A stretch of 64,000 nt of DNA. Source: Maricaulis sp. Lineage in GTDB: Bacteria > Pseudomonadota > Alphaproteobacteria > Caulobacterales > Maricaulaceae. The stretch is taken from positions 97,059-161,058 of the forward strand of contig NZ_JASBRI010000015.1 of the NCBI RefSeq assembly GCF_030149515.1. The letters run 5' to 3'. Shown one piece after another: positions 1 to 8,914 of this stretch. The notes beneath the pieces were generated by a model that saw only the letters and a program-made list of their open reading frames with translations, was not told the DNA's origin and did no database searches. Both the position numbers and the translations under genes were made by a program. Position 1 is the stretch's first letter. Each line of letters opens with the position of its first letter.

Positions 1-62
1 TCACCGAAGCCATGTTCGAAACCGTCTTCGCGGATATCCGTACCTATCTCGATGCCGGCTGA
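1..62 (+). CDS. 3' end of an unidentified gene (partial)
   Basis: The reading frame that begins at base 3 runs uninterrupted to a TGA at 60-62 and encodes about 19 C-terminal residues ending ...TYLDAG. Codon composition matches the surrounding genes. The gene starts outside the window and the fragment is too short to identify. The 207 bases that follow, up to the next gene, show no convincing ORF. Confidence 0.45.
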   Translation, partial: TEAMFETVFADIRTYLDAG

Positions 63-269
63 GCGGCATGGCGGCCCGCGGTCAGGCCCACGGGCCGCGC
101 CAGCTCGATCCCTGCCACACGTGCCGCCGTCTCCCCGGCCGGCAAGGCCGGCGCGACACGCCTGTTAACAATGTCAGAATTTGCGCCCCGGAGCACATCG
201 CGCGTGGCATCGAGGCTTCCTGCCGCAAGCCAGCCTGCAAAAGGGTTAACCGTCTGACCTTGCGGGTTA

Positions 270-494
270 TCAACATCTGACAGCATTCTCGGCCCCCTTC
301 CCGGCACCTGCCGCTTCATCCGGCCCGATGGCCGTTTCGAAGGCCATAGCGGCCGCCTCGAACCTGTCCCGGCAACCAGGATTGCAGAAGCCGACGAGCC
401 GTCCCCGGTATCGTGTCAGACTGTCGCTCCGAACCGGTTTTCCGGACCAGGAGCATGTTGCATTTGCGACCGTCTCGCTTTCTAGTGCGGGCAT
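270..494 (-). CDS. small YHS/TRASH-like metal-binding protein (hypothetical)
   Basis: A 74-residue protein with a compact Cys-rich core: a CSWSGKPV motif near residues 13-20 and GFCNPGC near 35-41. This pattern is typical of YHS/TRASH-type small zinc- or copper-binding folds. I recall small alphaproteobacterial proteins of this kind sometimes being labelled glutathione S-transferase, although no GST fold is visible. The start is chosen at an ATG preceded by a GAGGTG Shine-Dalgarno-like sequence. It is divergent from the GlxA-type regulator. The exact function is unknown. Confidence 0.6.
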   Translation of the reverse strand: MPALESETVANATCSWSGKPVRSDSLTRYRGRLVGFCNPGCRDRFEAAAMAFETAIGPDEAAGAGKGAENAVRC

Positions 495-561
495 CGGTGT
501 TCACCTCGCTGCGTGCTGACTCCGCCTGTTAGGCCAGCCCCAAAATGGCGCAAATGACGCA

Positions 562-1575
562 ATGCCCGCTTTTTCTGCCAAACCCGATCTGATCGACCGC
601 CACGTCGCCTTCTTGACCTATGACGGGGTCAAACTCCTCGATGTGACTGGGCCGTTGCAGGTCTTTTCCGACGCCAATGAACTGCTGGGCCGGCCGGCCT
701 ATGGCACGACGCTGGCCTCGCTCTATGGCGGACCGGTAACGACGGATACCGGTGTGCTGCTGAATACCCGCCGGCTGGCGGGTGTGGGCCTGGACACGGC
801 CGACACGCTGATCGCGTGCGGTGGCAATGGCGTCTATACGGCCAGCCGCGACAACCGCCTTCTGGCCGCGATCCAGCGCGCCTCGGAAAAATGCGGCCGG
901 GTGGCCTCGACCTGTACGGGCGCCTTCCTGCTGGGCGCGGCCGGCCTGCTGGACGGCCGCCGTGCGGTGACCCATTGGCAGCGCTGCAAGGACCTGGCCG
1001 AGGCCTGTCCGAAGGCCGAGATCGATCCCGACCCGATCTTCATCGAGGATGACGGTGTGTGGACCTCGGCCGGCGTCACCGCCGGCATCGATCTCGCCCT
1101 GGCCCTGGTGGAGACCGACCAGGGACGGGATCTGGCACTGGAGCTGGCACGCAACATGCTGGTCTATGTGAAGCGGCCGGGCGGTCAGGCCCAGTTCTCC
1201 GAAGCCCTGAAACAGCAGACACGCTCGGTCTCCGGCCGGTTCGACGCGCTGCATTTCTGGATGAGGGACAATCTCACCGCAGATCTGCGCGTGGACGCGC
1301 TGGCCGCTCGCTGCGGCATGAGCCCGCGCAATTTCGCCCGGCTCTACACCGAAGAGACCGGCCACACCCCGGCCCGAGCCGTGGAGCAGATGCGGGTGGA
1401 AGCGGCCCGCGCCATGCTGGAAAACCCGGCGGTCAGCATCAAGACCGTGGCGGTGCAGACCGGTTTCGGGAACGACGAGCGCATGCGCCGCTCCTTTGCC
1501 CGGCAACTGGGCATCACGCCGCAAGCCTATCGCGAACGCTTTGCCGTCGAGGTGGCGGAGAGCGTGTCGGCCTAG
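562..1575 (+). CDS. GlxA family transcriptional regulator (DJ-1/PfpI domain plus AraC HTH)
   Basis: A 337-residue two-domain regulator. Residues about 12-180 form a DJ-1/PfpI-like class I glutamine amidotransferase fold. The nucleophile-elbow motif STCTGAF is at 116-122 (Cys118), followed by a conserved VTHW at about 136-139. Residues about 230-330 are an AraC/XylS double helix-turn-helix ending in a typical GFGNDERMRRSF...GITPQAYR signature. Proteins of this family regulate amine, nitrile or arginine catabolism, and the ligand cannot be read from sequence. The ATG at 562 is in frame; two ATGs just upstream (545 and 554) are in another frame. The 3' end overlaps the convergent MerC-like gene by 4 bases. 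Confidence 0.9.
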   Translation: MPAFSAKPDLIDRHVAFLTYDGVKLLDVTGPLQVFSDANELLGRPAYGTTLASLYGGPVTTDTGVLLNTRRLAGVGLDTADTLIACGGNGVYTASRDNRLLAAIQRASEKCGRVASTCTGAFLLGAAGLLDGRRAVTHWQRCKDLAEACPKAEIDPDPIFIEDDGVWTSAGVTAGIDLALALVETDQGRDLALELARNMLVYVKRPGGQAQFSEALKQQTRSVSGRFDALHFWMRDNLTADLRVDALAARCGMSPRNFARLYTEETGHTPARAVEQMRVEAARAMLENPAVSIKTVAVQTGFGNDERMRRSFARQLGITPQAYRERFAVEVAESVSA

Positions 1576-1955
1576 AAATCGTCGGCGGTGCCGGCATGCC
1601 TGTGTGCGCCTGCGCTTGCTCCCCAAGCCAGGGCATGCGCCGCCGAAAGCGCCAAGGCGCCGATGACTGTGACCCAACGCTCGAACGTCTCGCCGATCTC
1701 CGCCAATGCCCCGTAGAACAAGAGAGTGAGCCCCGTCAGTGCCAGCCCGCGCAGACCGGCACCCAGCCAACCGGACGGCCAGCGGCGCATGGCCGCCAGG
1801 GCCACCAGCAAGGCCGCCAGGGCGAGCGCCACATGGACCCATTCGGCTTCGGCCCAGGCCAGCACCGGGCTTGCGGACACAAGTACCGGCAGGGCCAAGC
1901 AATGGACAAGGCAGGCTCCGGAAAGGCTGATCCCCACAATGTCGCGTGTCCGCAT
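1572..1955 (-). CDS. MerC domain-containing membrane protein
   Basis: A 127-residue, four-helix inner-membrane protein. Helix 1 carries the paired residues GACLVHCLALP (Cys15, Cys19), which mark MerC-family proteins; the C-terminus is His-rich (GAHRHAG). Classical MerC carries mercuric ion, but chromosomal relatives in alphaproteobacteria often sit beside zinc-homeostasis genes. Here the gene is divergent from a ZrgA-type zinc-uptake operon and shares two Zur-like boxes with it, so a zinc-limitation role is more likely than mercury resistance (inference). The start at 1955 is supported by GGGAGA eight bases upstream. An in-frame extension to 2447 runs through the promoter and is rejected. Confidence 0.8.
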   Translation of the reverse strand: MRTRDIVGISLSGACLVHCLALPVLVSASPVLAWAEAEWVHVALALAALLVALAAMRRWPSGWLGAGLRGLALTGLTLLFYGALAEIGETFERWVTVIGALALSAAHALAWGASAGAHRHAGTADDF

Positions 1956-2043
1956 TAACCTGTCTCCCTGCAAGCAGACGCGCCCTCGCACGCCGGGTTT
2001 ATGACGGAATTTCAATGAAAGCGCGCTTGAGCGCCCGGATAAG

Positions 2044-2081
2044 TTATATAATAACGTAGCGATAAACGTTACAACATAACA
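2044..2081. promoter_or_regulatory. two Zur-like operators in a divergent promoter
   Basis: Two copies of an inverted repeat occur 25 bases apart: GTTATATAATAAC at 2044-2056 (perfect GTTAT-N3-ATAAC arms) and GTTACAACATAAC at 2069-2081 (one arm mismatch). GTTAT-N3-ATAAC resembles the core of alphaproteobacterial Zur boxes. A minus-strand promoter fits exactly: -35 TTGTAA at 2075-2070, a 17-base spacer, and -10 TTATAT at 2052-2047. A plus-strand -10 TATAAT lies at 2048-2053 with TTGAGC at 2027-2032. The boxes therefore cover both promoters, as expected for a repressor acting when zinc is plentiful. Confidence 0.7.
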
Positions 2082-2108
2082 CAGCAGAAGGGTGCAAATC
2101 CGGCCGTC

Positions 2109-2624
2109 ATGACTGTTCCAGCGCTTTTCTCCTTCCTCGCAGCCGTCGCCGCGTCCCAGCACGGGGGCCATGTTCACGGCACCGGCACAATCGGCATCGC
2201 CGCCAGTGCAGATGGTGATGTCGTTGCCGAACTGGTCGTACCGGCCGACACAATCTACGGCTTCGAGCGCGCGCCCCGCGACGAGACCGAACGCGGGATC
2301 ATCGCGGCCGCGCATCGCCACCTGCTCGATACGGGCCGCGCGCTCAGCTTCAATCGCGAGGCCGCGTGCGATCCGTCCGGCAGCGCGATACTTGCGGGCC
2401 CGTTCGGCCATGACGCACATGACGACGCGGCCGACGAGGCCCATCACGACGTGTCGGTGACCTATCGGTTCCGGTGCGCCCGTCCCGGCCGCATCGAACG
2501 CGTGGAGACCGGTCTTTTCGCCCGTTTCCGGCGCTTCGAGGACATAGATGGCGTGTTCGTCGCCCCGGACCGGCAGACCGGGTTCGAACTCTCCGCCACG
2601 GCCCCGGCAGCGCGTCTGCGATGA
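2109..2624 (+). CDS. zrgA: ZrgA family (DUF2796) periplasmic zinc-uptake protein
   Basis: A 171-residue exported protein. A short signal peptide (about residues 1-16) is followed by a histidine cluster at the mature N-terminus, HGGHVHG at 18-24, the hallmark of DUF2796/ZrgA proteins. A second His/Asp-rich stretch at 101-114 probably also binds metal. In Vibrio cholerae the Zur-controlled Zrg operon takes up zinc. The downstream order (ABC ATPase, FtsX-type permease, DUF3299 lipoprotein) matches that type of operon. A GAAGGG Shine-Dalgarno lies upstream. The stop overlaps the ATPase start in ATGATGA-like context, indicating translational coupling. Confidence 0.85.
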   Translation: MTVPALFSFLAAVAASQHGGHVHGTGTIGIAASADGDVVAELVVPADTIYGFERAPRDETERGIIAAAHRHLLDTGRALSFNREAACDPSGSAILAGPFGHDAHDDAADEAHHDVSVTYRFRCARPGRIERVETGLFARFRRFEDIDGVFVAPDRQTGFELSATAPAARLR

Positions 2625-3340
2625 TGCCTGGCAGACCCGCCCATCCTGCCGCCATCGATATCGGGGCCCTGCGCCACGCCTGGCCCGGCGAGGCGGATAT
2701 CCTTCGGATCGACCGCTTTCACGTTGCGGCCGGCGAACGGGTCTTTCTGGCGGGACCCAGCGGCAGCGGCAAGAGCACGCTGCTCGGCCTGATCGCCGGG
2801 ATCACGCCCTGCCAGCAGGGCCGTGTTGCGATACTCGGCGATCCGGTGGGCGGCATGAGCCCGGCCCGGCGCGATGCCCACCGCGCGGCCCATATCGGCG
2901 TCATCTTCCAGCTCTTCAATCTGGTCCCCTACCTGTCGGCGCTGGAGAATACCCTGCTGCCGCTGCGTTTCTCGCCGCAGCGCGCCGAACGCGTGCGCCG
3001 CACCGGCCAGACACCGGTAACCGAAGCCCGGCGCCTGCTGGATGTTCTCGGCCTGGATGAAACCACACTCGGAAAGCCTGCGACCGCGCTGAGCATCGGC
3101 CAGCAGCAGCGTGTGGCCGCAGCCCGGGCCCTGATCGGCCATCCCGGCCTGATCATCGCCGATGAGCCCACATCCGCGCTCGATCGGGAGAGCCGCGACG
3201 GCTTCATCGATCTGCTGAACAGCGAATGCGCCCGCACCGGCGCCGCCCTCCTCTTTGTCAGCCACGATACCGCGCTGGCGGCCGGCTTCGACCGCCATGT
3301 CGATCTGCGCGACATCAATCGCATGGCGATCGCGGCATGA
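2621..3340 (+). CDS. ABC transporter ATP-binding protein (MacB/LolD type, Zrg system)
   Basis: A 239-residue nucleotide-binding subunit with every catalytic element: Walker A GPSGSGKS at 45-52, Q-loop Gln97, signature LSIGQ at 157-161, Walker B LIIADE at 177-182 and the switch His215. The sequence is nearest the LolD/MacB branch, which powers FtsX-fold permeases rather than classical importers. ATG codons at 2621 and 2624 both overlap the zrgA stop; the first is used. The end overlaps the permease start by ATGA. Together with ZrgA and the DUF3299 protein it likely forms a zinc-acquisition machine (inference from operon and Zur boxes). Confidence 0.9.
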   Translation: MMPGRPAHPAAIDIGALRHAWPGEADILRIDRFHVAAGERVFLAGPSGSGKSTLLGLIAGITPCQQGRVAILGDPVGGMSPARRDAHRAAHIGVIFQLFNLVPYLSALENTLLPLRFSPQRAERVRRTGQTPVTEARRLLDVLGLDETTLGKPATALSIGQQQRVAAARALIGHPGLIIADEPTSALDRESRDGFIDLLNSECARTGAALLFVSHDTALAAGFDRHVDLRDINRMAIAA

Positions 3341-4593
3341 GTGCGCCCCTCACCCGGCTGGCCCGCAAAAGCCTTCTCAATCGCGGCGTCTCGGTCGGCC
3401 TGACCGTGCTCTCGGTGGCACTCAGCGTGATGCTCTTCCTCGGCGTGGAGAAAATCCGGACCGGCGCACGCGACGGTTTCCACGCCACGATTTCCGGCAC
3501 GGATCTCGTGGTCGGTGCCCGGGGCGGCGCGGTCAATCTCCTGCTCTACTCGGTTTTTCACCTTGGCGATCCGACGGCGAATATCGGCTGGGACAGCTAC
3601 GAACGTGTCGCCACGGCCCCCGGCGTCGCCTGGACCGTGCCGGTTTCACTGGGCGACTCGCATCGCGGCTATCGCGTCGTCGGCACGACGCCGGCCTATT
3701 TCGATCGCTATCGCTACGGCCGGCGGCAGGCCCTCCGCTTTGCCGACGGGCGGGGATTTGACGGCATCTATCAGGCTGTGATCGGCGCCGAGACGGCCCG
3801 GCGGCTGGGCTATGGCCTGGGCGACGAGATCACGCTTTCGCACGGGATCGGCGAGGTCAGCTTTGCCGAGCACACCGGACACCCCTTCCAGATCACAGGC
3901 ATTCTCGCTGCCACCGGCACGCCCGTCGACCGGTCGGTACTGGTTTCGCTGGAAAGTCTCGAAGCGATTCATGCGGGCTGGGACAGCGGGGTTGCGCGAT
4001 CCGGCGCGCAGGCCGCAACCGGCGGCTCCGGCCTTCAGCCCGACAGCGTCACGGCCATCCTCGTGGGCACGGACAGCCCGATCCGGGTGCTGAGCCTGCA
4101 ACGCCAGATCAACACCTATCGCGGCGAGGCGCTGAGCGCGGTGATGCCGGGCGTGGCCCTCAGCCAGCTCTGGCGGGTGATCGGGGCGGGGGAAACCGCA
4201 CTCCGCGCGATCTCCGTCCTGATCGTTTTCGTCGGACTCTCCGGCATTCTCACCGCCCTTTCGGCCGGACTCAACGAACGCCGGCGGGAGATGGCGGTGC
4301 TGCGGGCGATCGGCGCCAGACCGCAGGAAATCTTCGCTCTGATGACGCTGGAAGCCGCCGCCATCGCCTTCGCCGGTGCGCTCGCGGGCATCCTGGCGGT
4401 CAATCTCGCCTTCCTTGCCGTTTCCGCCCGGGTAATGCGCCGCTACGGCCTAGATCTGGGACAGGCCGGTCCCGGCCTCACCGATCTCGGCGTGCTGGCC
4501 GCGGTCACCCTGGCCGCCGCGGTCCTGGGCAGCTGGCCGGCCTGGCGCGCCCAGCGCAACGCCCTCGCCGACGGATTGTCCATACGCCTGTGA
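3337..4593 (+). CDS. ABC transporter permease, FtsX/MacB type (Zrg system)
   Basis: A 418-residue inner-membrane protein. One N-terminal helix (about 20-38) is followed by a large MacB-like periplasmic domain (about 40-285). Three C-terminal helices follow; the ERRREMAVLRAIGARPQEIFALM segment typical of FtsX-fold permeases lies between the second and third. The start at 3337 overlaps the ATPase stop (ATGA). A longer in-frame extension to 3226 lies inside the ATPase gene and is rejected. MacB-type machines transmit force across the membrane rather than forming an import channel, so how this one helps zinc acquisition is an open mechanistic question. Confidence 0.88.
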   Translation: MSAPLTRLARKSLLNRGVSVGLTVLSVALSVMLFLGVEKIRTGARDGFHATISGTDLVVGARGGAVNLLLYSVFHLGDPTANIGWDSYERVATAPGVAWTVPVSLGDSHRGYRVVGTTPAYFDRYRYGRRQALRFADGRGFDGIYQAVIGAETARRLGYGLGDEITLSHGIGEVSFAEHTGHPFQITGILAATGTPVDRSVLVSLESLEAIHAGWDSGVARSGAQAATGGSGLQPDSVTAILVGTDSPIRVLSLQRQINTYRGEALSAVMPGVALSQLWRVIGAGETALRAISVLIVFVGLSGILTALSAGLNERRREMAVLRAIGARPQEIFALMTLEAAAIAFAGALAGILAVNLAFLAVSARVMRRYGLDLGQAGPGLTDLGVLAAVTLAAAVLGSWPAWRAQRNALADGLSIRL

Positions 4594-4601
4594 GACCCAC
4601 C

Positions 4602-5249
4602 ATGCCCCGCCTCGCCCTCGCTCCGCTTTTCGCCCTTCTGCTCGCCGCCTGCGACGCCGATATATCCGGGACTTCCCCTCCTGGTCCCCCGGCCGGGGCG
4701 GCGGACCGGTCCCCGGCGGCCGATGACAATGCCCCTCTGCGCGCCCAGCCCCCGTCCGGGACGGCATCGCCGGAAACGGTACCGAAGGAACGGCCCGGCG
4801 ATATGGCCCTGACGATCAATTGGGACGATCTCCTGCCCGAAGGCGAGCTTGAACGGCTGGAGGAACTCTATGCCGCAGCCTATTCCATGTCCGAGCTGAA
4901 CCATTTCGGCGGCCAGGCGCCGCAGATCGGCACGTTCAATGTGGAGGAGGCCCTGATCGGCCAGACGATACGCATGCCCGGCTATATCCTGCCGCTGGAC
5001 TACGAGGCCCGCGACGAGCTTACGGAATTCCTTCTTGTGCCCTATTTCGGCGCCTGCGTTCACACGCCTCCTCCGCCACCCAACCAGATCGTCTACGTCA
5101 CGACGGGCGAGCCGGTGGATATCGCCGAAGTCTGGGCGCCGGTCTGGGTCACCGGCGTTCTCAGTGCCGACCGGCACGACAACGAGATGGGCGACGCGGC
5201 CTATACGCTGGACCTGATCGCCCACGAACCCTATGAGCGCCGGCGCTAG
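4602..5249 (+). CDS. DUF3299 domain-containing lipoprotein
   Basis: A 215-residue protein with a lipoprotein signal (LLAAC, Cys18 in this numbering). A low-complexity Pro/Ala linker to about residue 60 follows, then a DUF3299 domain with the conserved segment [11 protein letters not shown]...[20 protein letters not shown]. The family often accompanies ZrgA and its ABC transporter. An alternative GTG at 4590 overlaps the permease stop (GTGA) and would add four residues; the ATG was preferred. The last four bases overlap the convergent smpB stop region. No enzymatic activity can be assigned from sequence. Confidence 0.85.
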   Translation: MPRLALAPLFALLLAACDADISGTSPPGPPAGAADRSPAADDNAPLRAQPPSGTASPETVPKERPGDMALTINWDDLLPEGELERLEELYAAAYSMSELNHFGGQAPQIGTFNVEEALIGQTIRMPGYILPLDYEARDELTEFLLVPYFGACVHTPPPPPNQIVYVTTGEPVDIAEVWAPVWVTGVLSADRHDNEMGDAAYTLDLIAHEPYERRR

Positions 5250-5716
5250 CCGAAATTCTTCAGCAGACGGGATTTCTGCTTGTCCCATTCGCGCCGCTTG
5301 ATGGTCTCGCGCTTGTCGACCGTCTTCTTGCCCTTGGCCAGACCGATCTGGAGTTTGGCGATGCCGCGATGGTTGAAGAAGAGCCGCAGCGGGATAATGG
5401 TGCGGCCATCCCTGGTCACGGCACCGGTGAGCTGGGCGATCTCCTTCTTCTTCAACAGGAGTTTGCGGTGCCGCCGCGGCTCGTGATTGAAGCGGTTGGC
5501 CGGGCCGTAGGGCGGGATGTCGGCATTGATCAGCCAGATCTCGCCCTTTTCCGGCGAGACATAGCTTTCCGCGATGTTCGCACGGCCCTCGCGCAGGGAT
5601 TTGACCTCCGAGCCCATCAGCATCAGGCCGGCTTCGAAAGTCTCCTCGATTTCATAATCGAACCGGGCGCGCCGGTTGACGGCGACGGCCCCGGTTTCCG
5701 TCTTCGGCTTGCTCAT
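5246..5716 (-). CDS. smpB: SsrA-binding protein SmpB
   Basis: A 156-residue, full-length SmpB. The OB-fold core carries the family signatures [29 protein letters not shown] and [12 protein letters not shown]. The basic C-terminal tail ([15 protein letters not shown]) enters the ribosomal decoding centre. It binds tmRNA and is essential for rescue of stalled ribosomes. It lies six bases downstream of dapA on the same strand, and this dapA-smpB order is common in alphaproteobacteria. No tmRNA gene is visible in the window. Confidence 0.97.
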   Translation of the reverse strand: MSKPKTETGAVAVNRRARFDYEIEETFEAGLMLMGSEVKSLREGRANIAESYVSPEKGEIWLINADIPPYGPANRFNHEPRRHRKLLLKKKEIAQLTGAVTRDGRTIIPLRLFFNHRGIAKLQIGLAKGKKTVDKRETIKRREWDKQKSRLLKNFG

Positions 5717-5722
5717 AGTGTC

Positions 5723-6610
5723 CTACACGTCCGCCGGCTCGAGAAGTCCGGCCATCGCCAGCGCCTCGCGCACAGCCTTTCTCGAAGCTTCGTCAGGCTC
5801 GGTCAGGGGCAGGCGCAGCTCGGTATTCATGACCCCCAGGAGCGACATGGCGTATTTGCTCGGTCCCGGGCTGGAGGAGGAAAACAGTGCGTGATGCAAA
5901 GGCAGAAGCCTGTCGTTCAGGGTCCGCGCCGTCTCCCAGTCGCCGTTCAGGGTCGCCTCCTGGAATTTCGCGCACAATCCGGGCGCCACGTTGGACGTCA
6001 CCGAGATCGCACCCACACCACCGGTAGCGTTGAAACCCAGCGCGGTCGGATCGTCACCGGACAGCTGTACGAAATCGGGACCGATCAGGCGCCGATGCTG
6101 GGCCACACGCGCCATGTCGCCGGTGGCGTCCTTGATGCCGACCACATTCGCGAGCGTCGCGATCCGCGCCACGGTTTCGGCGGCAATATCGACGACCGTA
6201 CGCCCCGGCACATTGTAGACGACGATCGGGAGATCGACGGCTTCGCTAATGGCCCGGAAATGCCGGTACAGGCCTTCCGCATTGGGTTTGTTGTAATAGG
6301 GTGCGACGACCAGGCCGGCATCGGCACCCAGTTCCTTCGCGCGGGCCTGGTTCTGGATCGCCACGGCGGTGTTGTTCGAGCCCGTGCCGGCAATGACGGG
6401 GACACGCCCCCCTGCCGTCTCGATCACGATCTCGACCACGCGCATGTGTTCCTCGAAGGTCAGCGTGGCGCTTTCCCCAGTCGTGCCGCAGGGAACCAGG
6501 CCGTGCGAGCCCGCCACGATCTGGCGCTCGGCCAGCGCAGCAACGGCATCCTCGTCAACGGCCCCATTCTTGAAGGGGGTGACCAGCGCAGTGATGGACC
6601 CTTTGAACAT
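5723..6610 (-). CDS. dapA: 4-hydroxy-tetrahydrodipicolinate synthase
   Basis: A 295-residue TIM-barrel aldolase of the DapA family. It condenses pyruvate with L-aspartate semialdehyde in lysine/diaminopimelate synthesis. The Schiff-base lysine is Lys160 in VVGIKDATGD, the catalytic Tyr132 lies in VVYNVPGRT, and the Thr-Thr pair is in PCGTTGESAT (43-44). It is divergent from the lytic transglycosylase gene, and smpB follows after a six-base gap. Length and motifs are normal. Confidence 0.97.
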   Translation of the reverse strand: MFKGSITALVTPFKNGAVDEDAVAALAERQIVAGSHGLVPCGTTGESATLTFEEHMRVVEIVIETAGGRVPVIAGTGSNNTAVAIQNQARAKELGADAGLVVAPYYNKPNAEGLYRHFRAISEAVDLPIVVYNVPGRTVVDIAAETVARIATLANVVGIKDATGDMARVAQHRRLIGPDFVQLSGDDPTALGFNATGGVGAISVTSNVAPGLCAKFQEATLNGDWETARTLNDRLLPLHHALFSSSSPGPSKYAMSLLGVMNTELRLPLTEPDEASRKAVREALAMAGLLEPADV

Positions 6611-6755
6611 GTTTCAATCCCGGAAACCGCAAAACGAGCGCGCGACCATATCGGTGGCGGCGGACACGGCCAAGTCTTCTTGTCAAGTCTGGACAGTCGG
6701 CCGGATTTGGGCCGATGATGGGCGGCCTACTCGGTCAGAAAGTGTTCCACGATCC

Positions 6756-8810
6756 ATGATCGCCCGTTGTCTCTCCGTCCTGGCGCTGCTCGCTGTCGCC
6801 GTGCCGGCCTTCGCCGATGAAGTGCCCACGCCGCGCATCCGCCCCGAACCGGTGAATTTCTCGCAGTATCTTTCCGATGCCGACTTCACCCGCTTCCGCC
6901 GCGGCCTCGATGCGGCCGACGACGAAGACTGGGATACGGTCCGCGACATCCGGCTGGACCTGACGGACACGTCGGCGCGCAATATCCTGTTGTGGCGCAT
7001 CGCCCTTGGCGATCCGCGCTCCACCTTCCTCGAGCTCGATCTGGCCCTCAGCGAACTCGACAACTGGCCGCGCGACAGTTTCATCCGTTCGGAAGCCGAA
7101 TCCAAGATCGACGATAGCGGGCTGACAGCCCCCTTCATCGTCAACTGGTTCCAGGCCAACCCTCCGGCCACCGGCCGCGGCAAGGTCAGCTATGCCGAAG
7201 CCCTGATCGAGGTCGGGCGCGTCGACGAAGGCGAGGCCCTGCTGCGCGAGGCCTGGAGCGGCGACTACCTGCCGCTCGATGCACAGCGCGACACCTATCA
7301 GACCCATCGCGACCGCCTTAGCGAAGCCGATCACATGGCCCGGATCGACTATCTGATCTGGTCCAATCAGCGCACAGCGGCCCGCCGCGTCCTGCCCCTG
7401 CTCAGCGGCACCAACCGCGATCTCGCCGATGCCCGCCTGCGCCTGGCCGGGCGGCAGAGCGGGGTGGATCGCGCGGTCGACCGCGTTCCCGCCTCCATGG
7501 TGGGCGACCCGGGCCTGGTCTTCGAACGCGCACGCTGGAGGCGCCGGGCCGGATTGCGCGACGATGTCCTGCCGCTGCTCCTGCAACTGCCCGACGCTTA
7601 CGGCAATGTGAACGCGCTGGAACTGATGTGGACCGAACGCAAGCTGATGATCCTGACCCTGATCCGGGATCGGGACTACGACACCGCCTATCAGCTGGCC
7701 CGGGCCCATGGCCTGTCCTCGGGCGCGGACTTCGCGGATGCTGAATTCATGGCGGGCTGGCTGGCCCTGGTCCATCTCGACCGGCCGGAGGATGCCCTCG
7801 CCCACTTCACGCGGCTGCGCGACAATGTCACCACGCCGGTGTCGCAATCGCGCGGCTCCTACTGGATGGCCCGGGCCGCCGACGCGCTGGGCCGTCACGA
7901 GGAGGCGGCGGCCTATTACGCCGAGGCGGGCGAACACTCCACTGCCTATTACGGCCAGCTGGGCGTTACCCAGCTGACCGGCGCCGACAGTATCCTGGCG
8001 CTCGAACGCGACCCGGAGCCGACCGAAGAGACACGCATCCGTTTCGAGGCCCGCCCGCTGGTCCGGGCCATGCGCCTGCTGGCCGAGCAGGACGAGGAAT
8101 ATTATTTCCGCCTCTTCTCATACCGGCTGGACGACCAGCTGACCGATCCGGCCGAATCCGTCCTGCTGGCACGCCTCGCCTCGAATTATCTCTATATCCG
8201 CCAGTCGGTCCGTGCGGCCAAGGCGGCGCGCCTGCGCGGCATTATCCTGCCGCAGAGCGCCTATCCCACGATCGAGCTGCCGCAAGTCGCCTCGCTGCGA
8301 CCGGAAGATGCGCTGGTGCATTCGGTGATCCGCCAGGAAACCGAATTCGGCCAGCACGCCGTATCCGGCGCCGGTGCGCGCGGCATGATGCAGATGCTGC
8401 CCTCAACCGCCCGGGCCACCGCCCGCCAGATCGGCGAGCCCTATCGTTTCAACTGGCTGACCGACGATCTCGACTACAATCTCACCCTGGGCATGCACCA
8501 TCTTGCCGACGTGGTGAACGAATTCGACGGTTCCTATGTGCTGGCCCTGGCCGCCTACAATGCCGGCGCCCACCGCGCCCGGCGATGGATCCAGGATTAT
8601 GGCGATCCGCGCGATCCCGACGTCGACCCGATCGACTGGGTGGAGAGTATTCCGTTCTCGGAGACCCGCAATTACGTTCAGCGCGTCATGGAAAACCTGC
8701 AGGTTTACCGCTCACGCCTTAACGACGACGCGGCTGTCCCGCTGGAGATCGAAAGCGATCTGCGGCGGGGTTCGGCACCGGTCGTGGTTCTGGCGGAGGA
8801 CGGGGAGTAA
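6756..8810 (+). CDS. soluble lytic murein transglycosylase (Slt70-like)
   Basis: A 684-residue exported protein. A signal peptide (about 1-21, ending AFA) is followed by a long alpha-helical superhelix (about 30-500). The SLT catalytic domain is at about 515-650, with the glutamate of RQETEF (Glu528) and the motifs GARGMMQMLPSTA and ALAAYNAG. It cleaves peptidoglycan to 1,6-anhydro-muropeptides in the periplasm. The start at 6756 is the first Met before the signal peptide. The same frame is open back to 6369, but that part overlaps dapA and lacks coding character. Confidence 0.93.
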   Translation: MIARCLSVLALLAVAVPAFADEVPTPRIRPEPVNFSQYLSDADFTRFRRGLDAADDEDWDTVRDIRLDLTDTSARNILLWRIALGDPRSTFLELDLALSELDNWPRDSFIRSEAESKIDDSGLTAPFIVNWFQANPPATGRGKVSYAEALIEVGRVDEGEALLREAWSGDYLPLDAQRDTYQTHRDRLSEADHMARIDYLIWSNQRTAARRVLPLLSGTNRDLADARLRLAGRQSGVDRAVDRVPASMVGDPGLVFERARWRRRAGLRDDVLPLLLQLPDAYGNVNALELMWTERKLMILTLIRDRDYDTAYQLARAHGLSSGADFADAEFMAGWLALVHLDRPEDALAHFTRLRDNVTTPVSQSRGSYWMARAADALGRHEEAAAYYAEAGEHSTAYYGQLGVTQLTGADSILALERDPEPTEETRIRFEARPLVRAMRLLAEQDEEYYFRLFSYRLDDQLTDPAESVLLARLASNYLYIRQSVRAAKAARLRGIILPQSAYPTIELPQVASLRPEDALVHSVIRQETEFGQHAVSGAGARGMMQMLPSTARATARQIGEPYRFNWLTDDLDYNLTLGMHHLADVVNEFDGSYVLALAAYNAGAHRARRWIQDYGDPRDPDVDPIDWVESIPFSETRNYVQRVMENLQVYRSRLNDDAAVPLEIESDLRRGSAPVVVLAEDGE

Positions 8811-8914
8811 GCGCCCAGCGGGGTTCGATGCGGCGAGCGCCAGGGATACGGACAATCAGCACATGCTTGTTGTCCGGCTGGCAGTAGATCGCGTGGCTTG
8901 AGTGTTCGTTGCGC

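Noticed and set aside
44..319. A 91-codon minus-strand open frame at the left end
   Set aside because: It overlaps the end of the first gene and the start of the YHS-like gene, lacks a domain and has poor start context.
529..1902. A 457-codon minus-strand open frame opposite the GlxA-type gene
   Set aside because: It crosses the MerC-like gene in another frame and has no start signal; it is a shadow.
1956..2447. Extension of the MerC-like gene to an upstream start
   Set aside because: The extension would cross the Zur boxes and promoter and overlap zrgA; the conserved protein starts at 1955 with a good ribosome-binding site.
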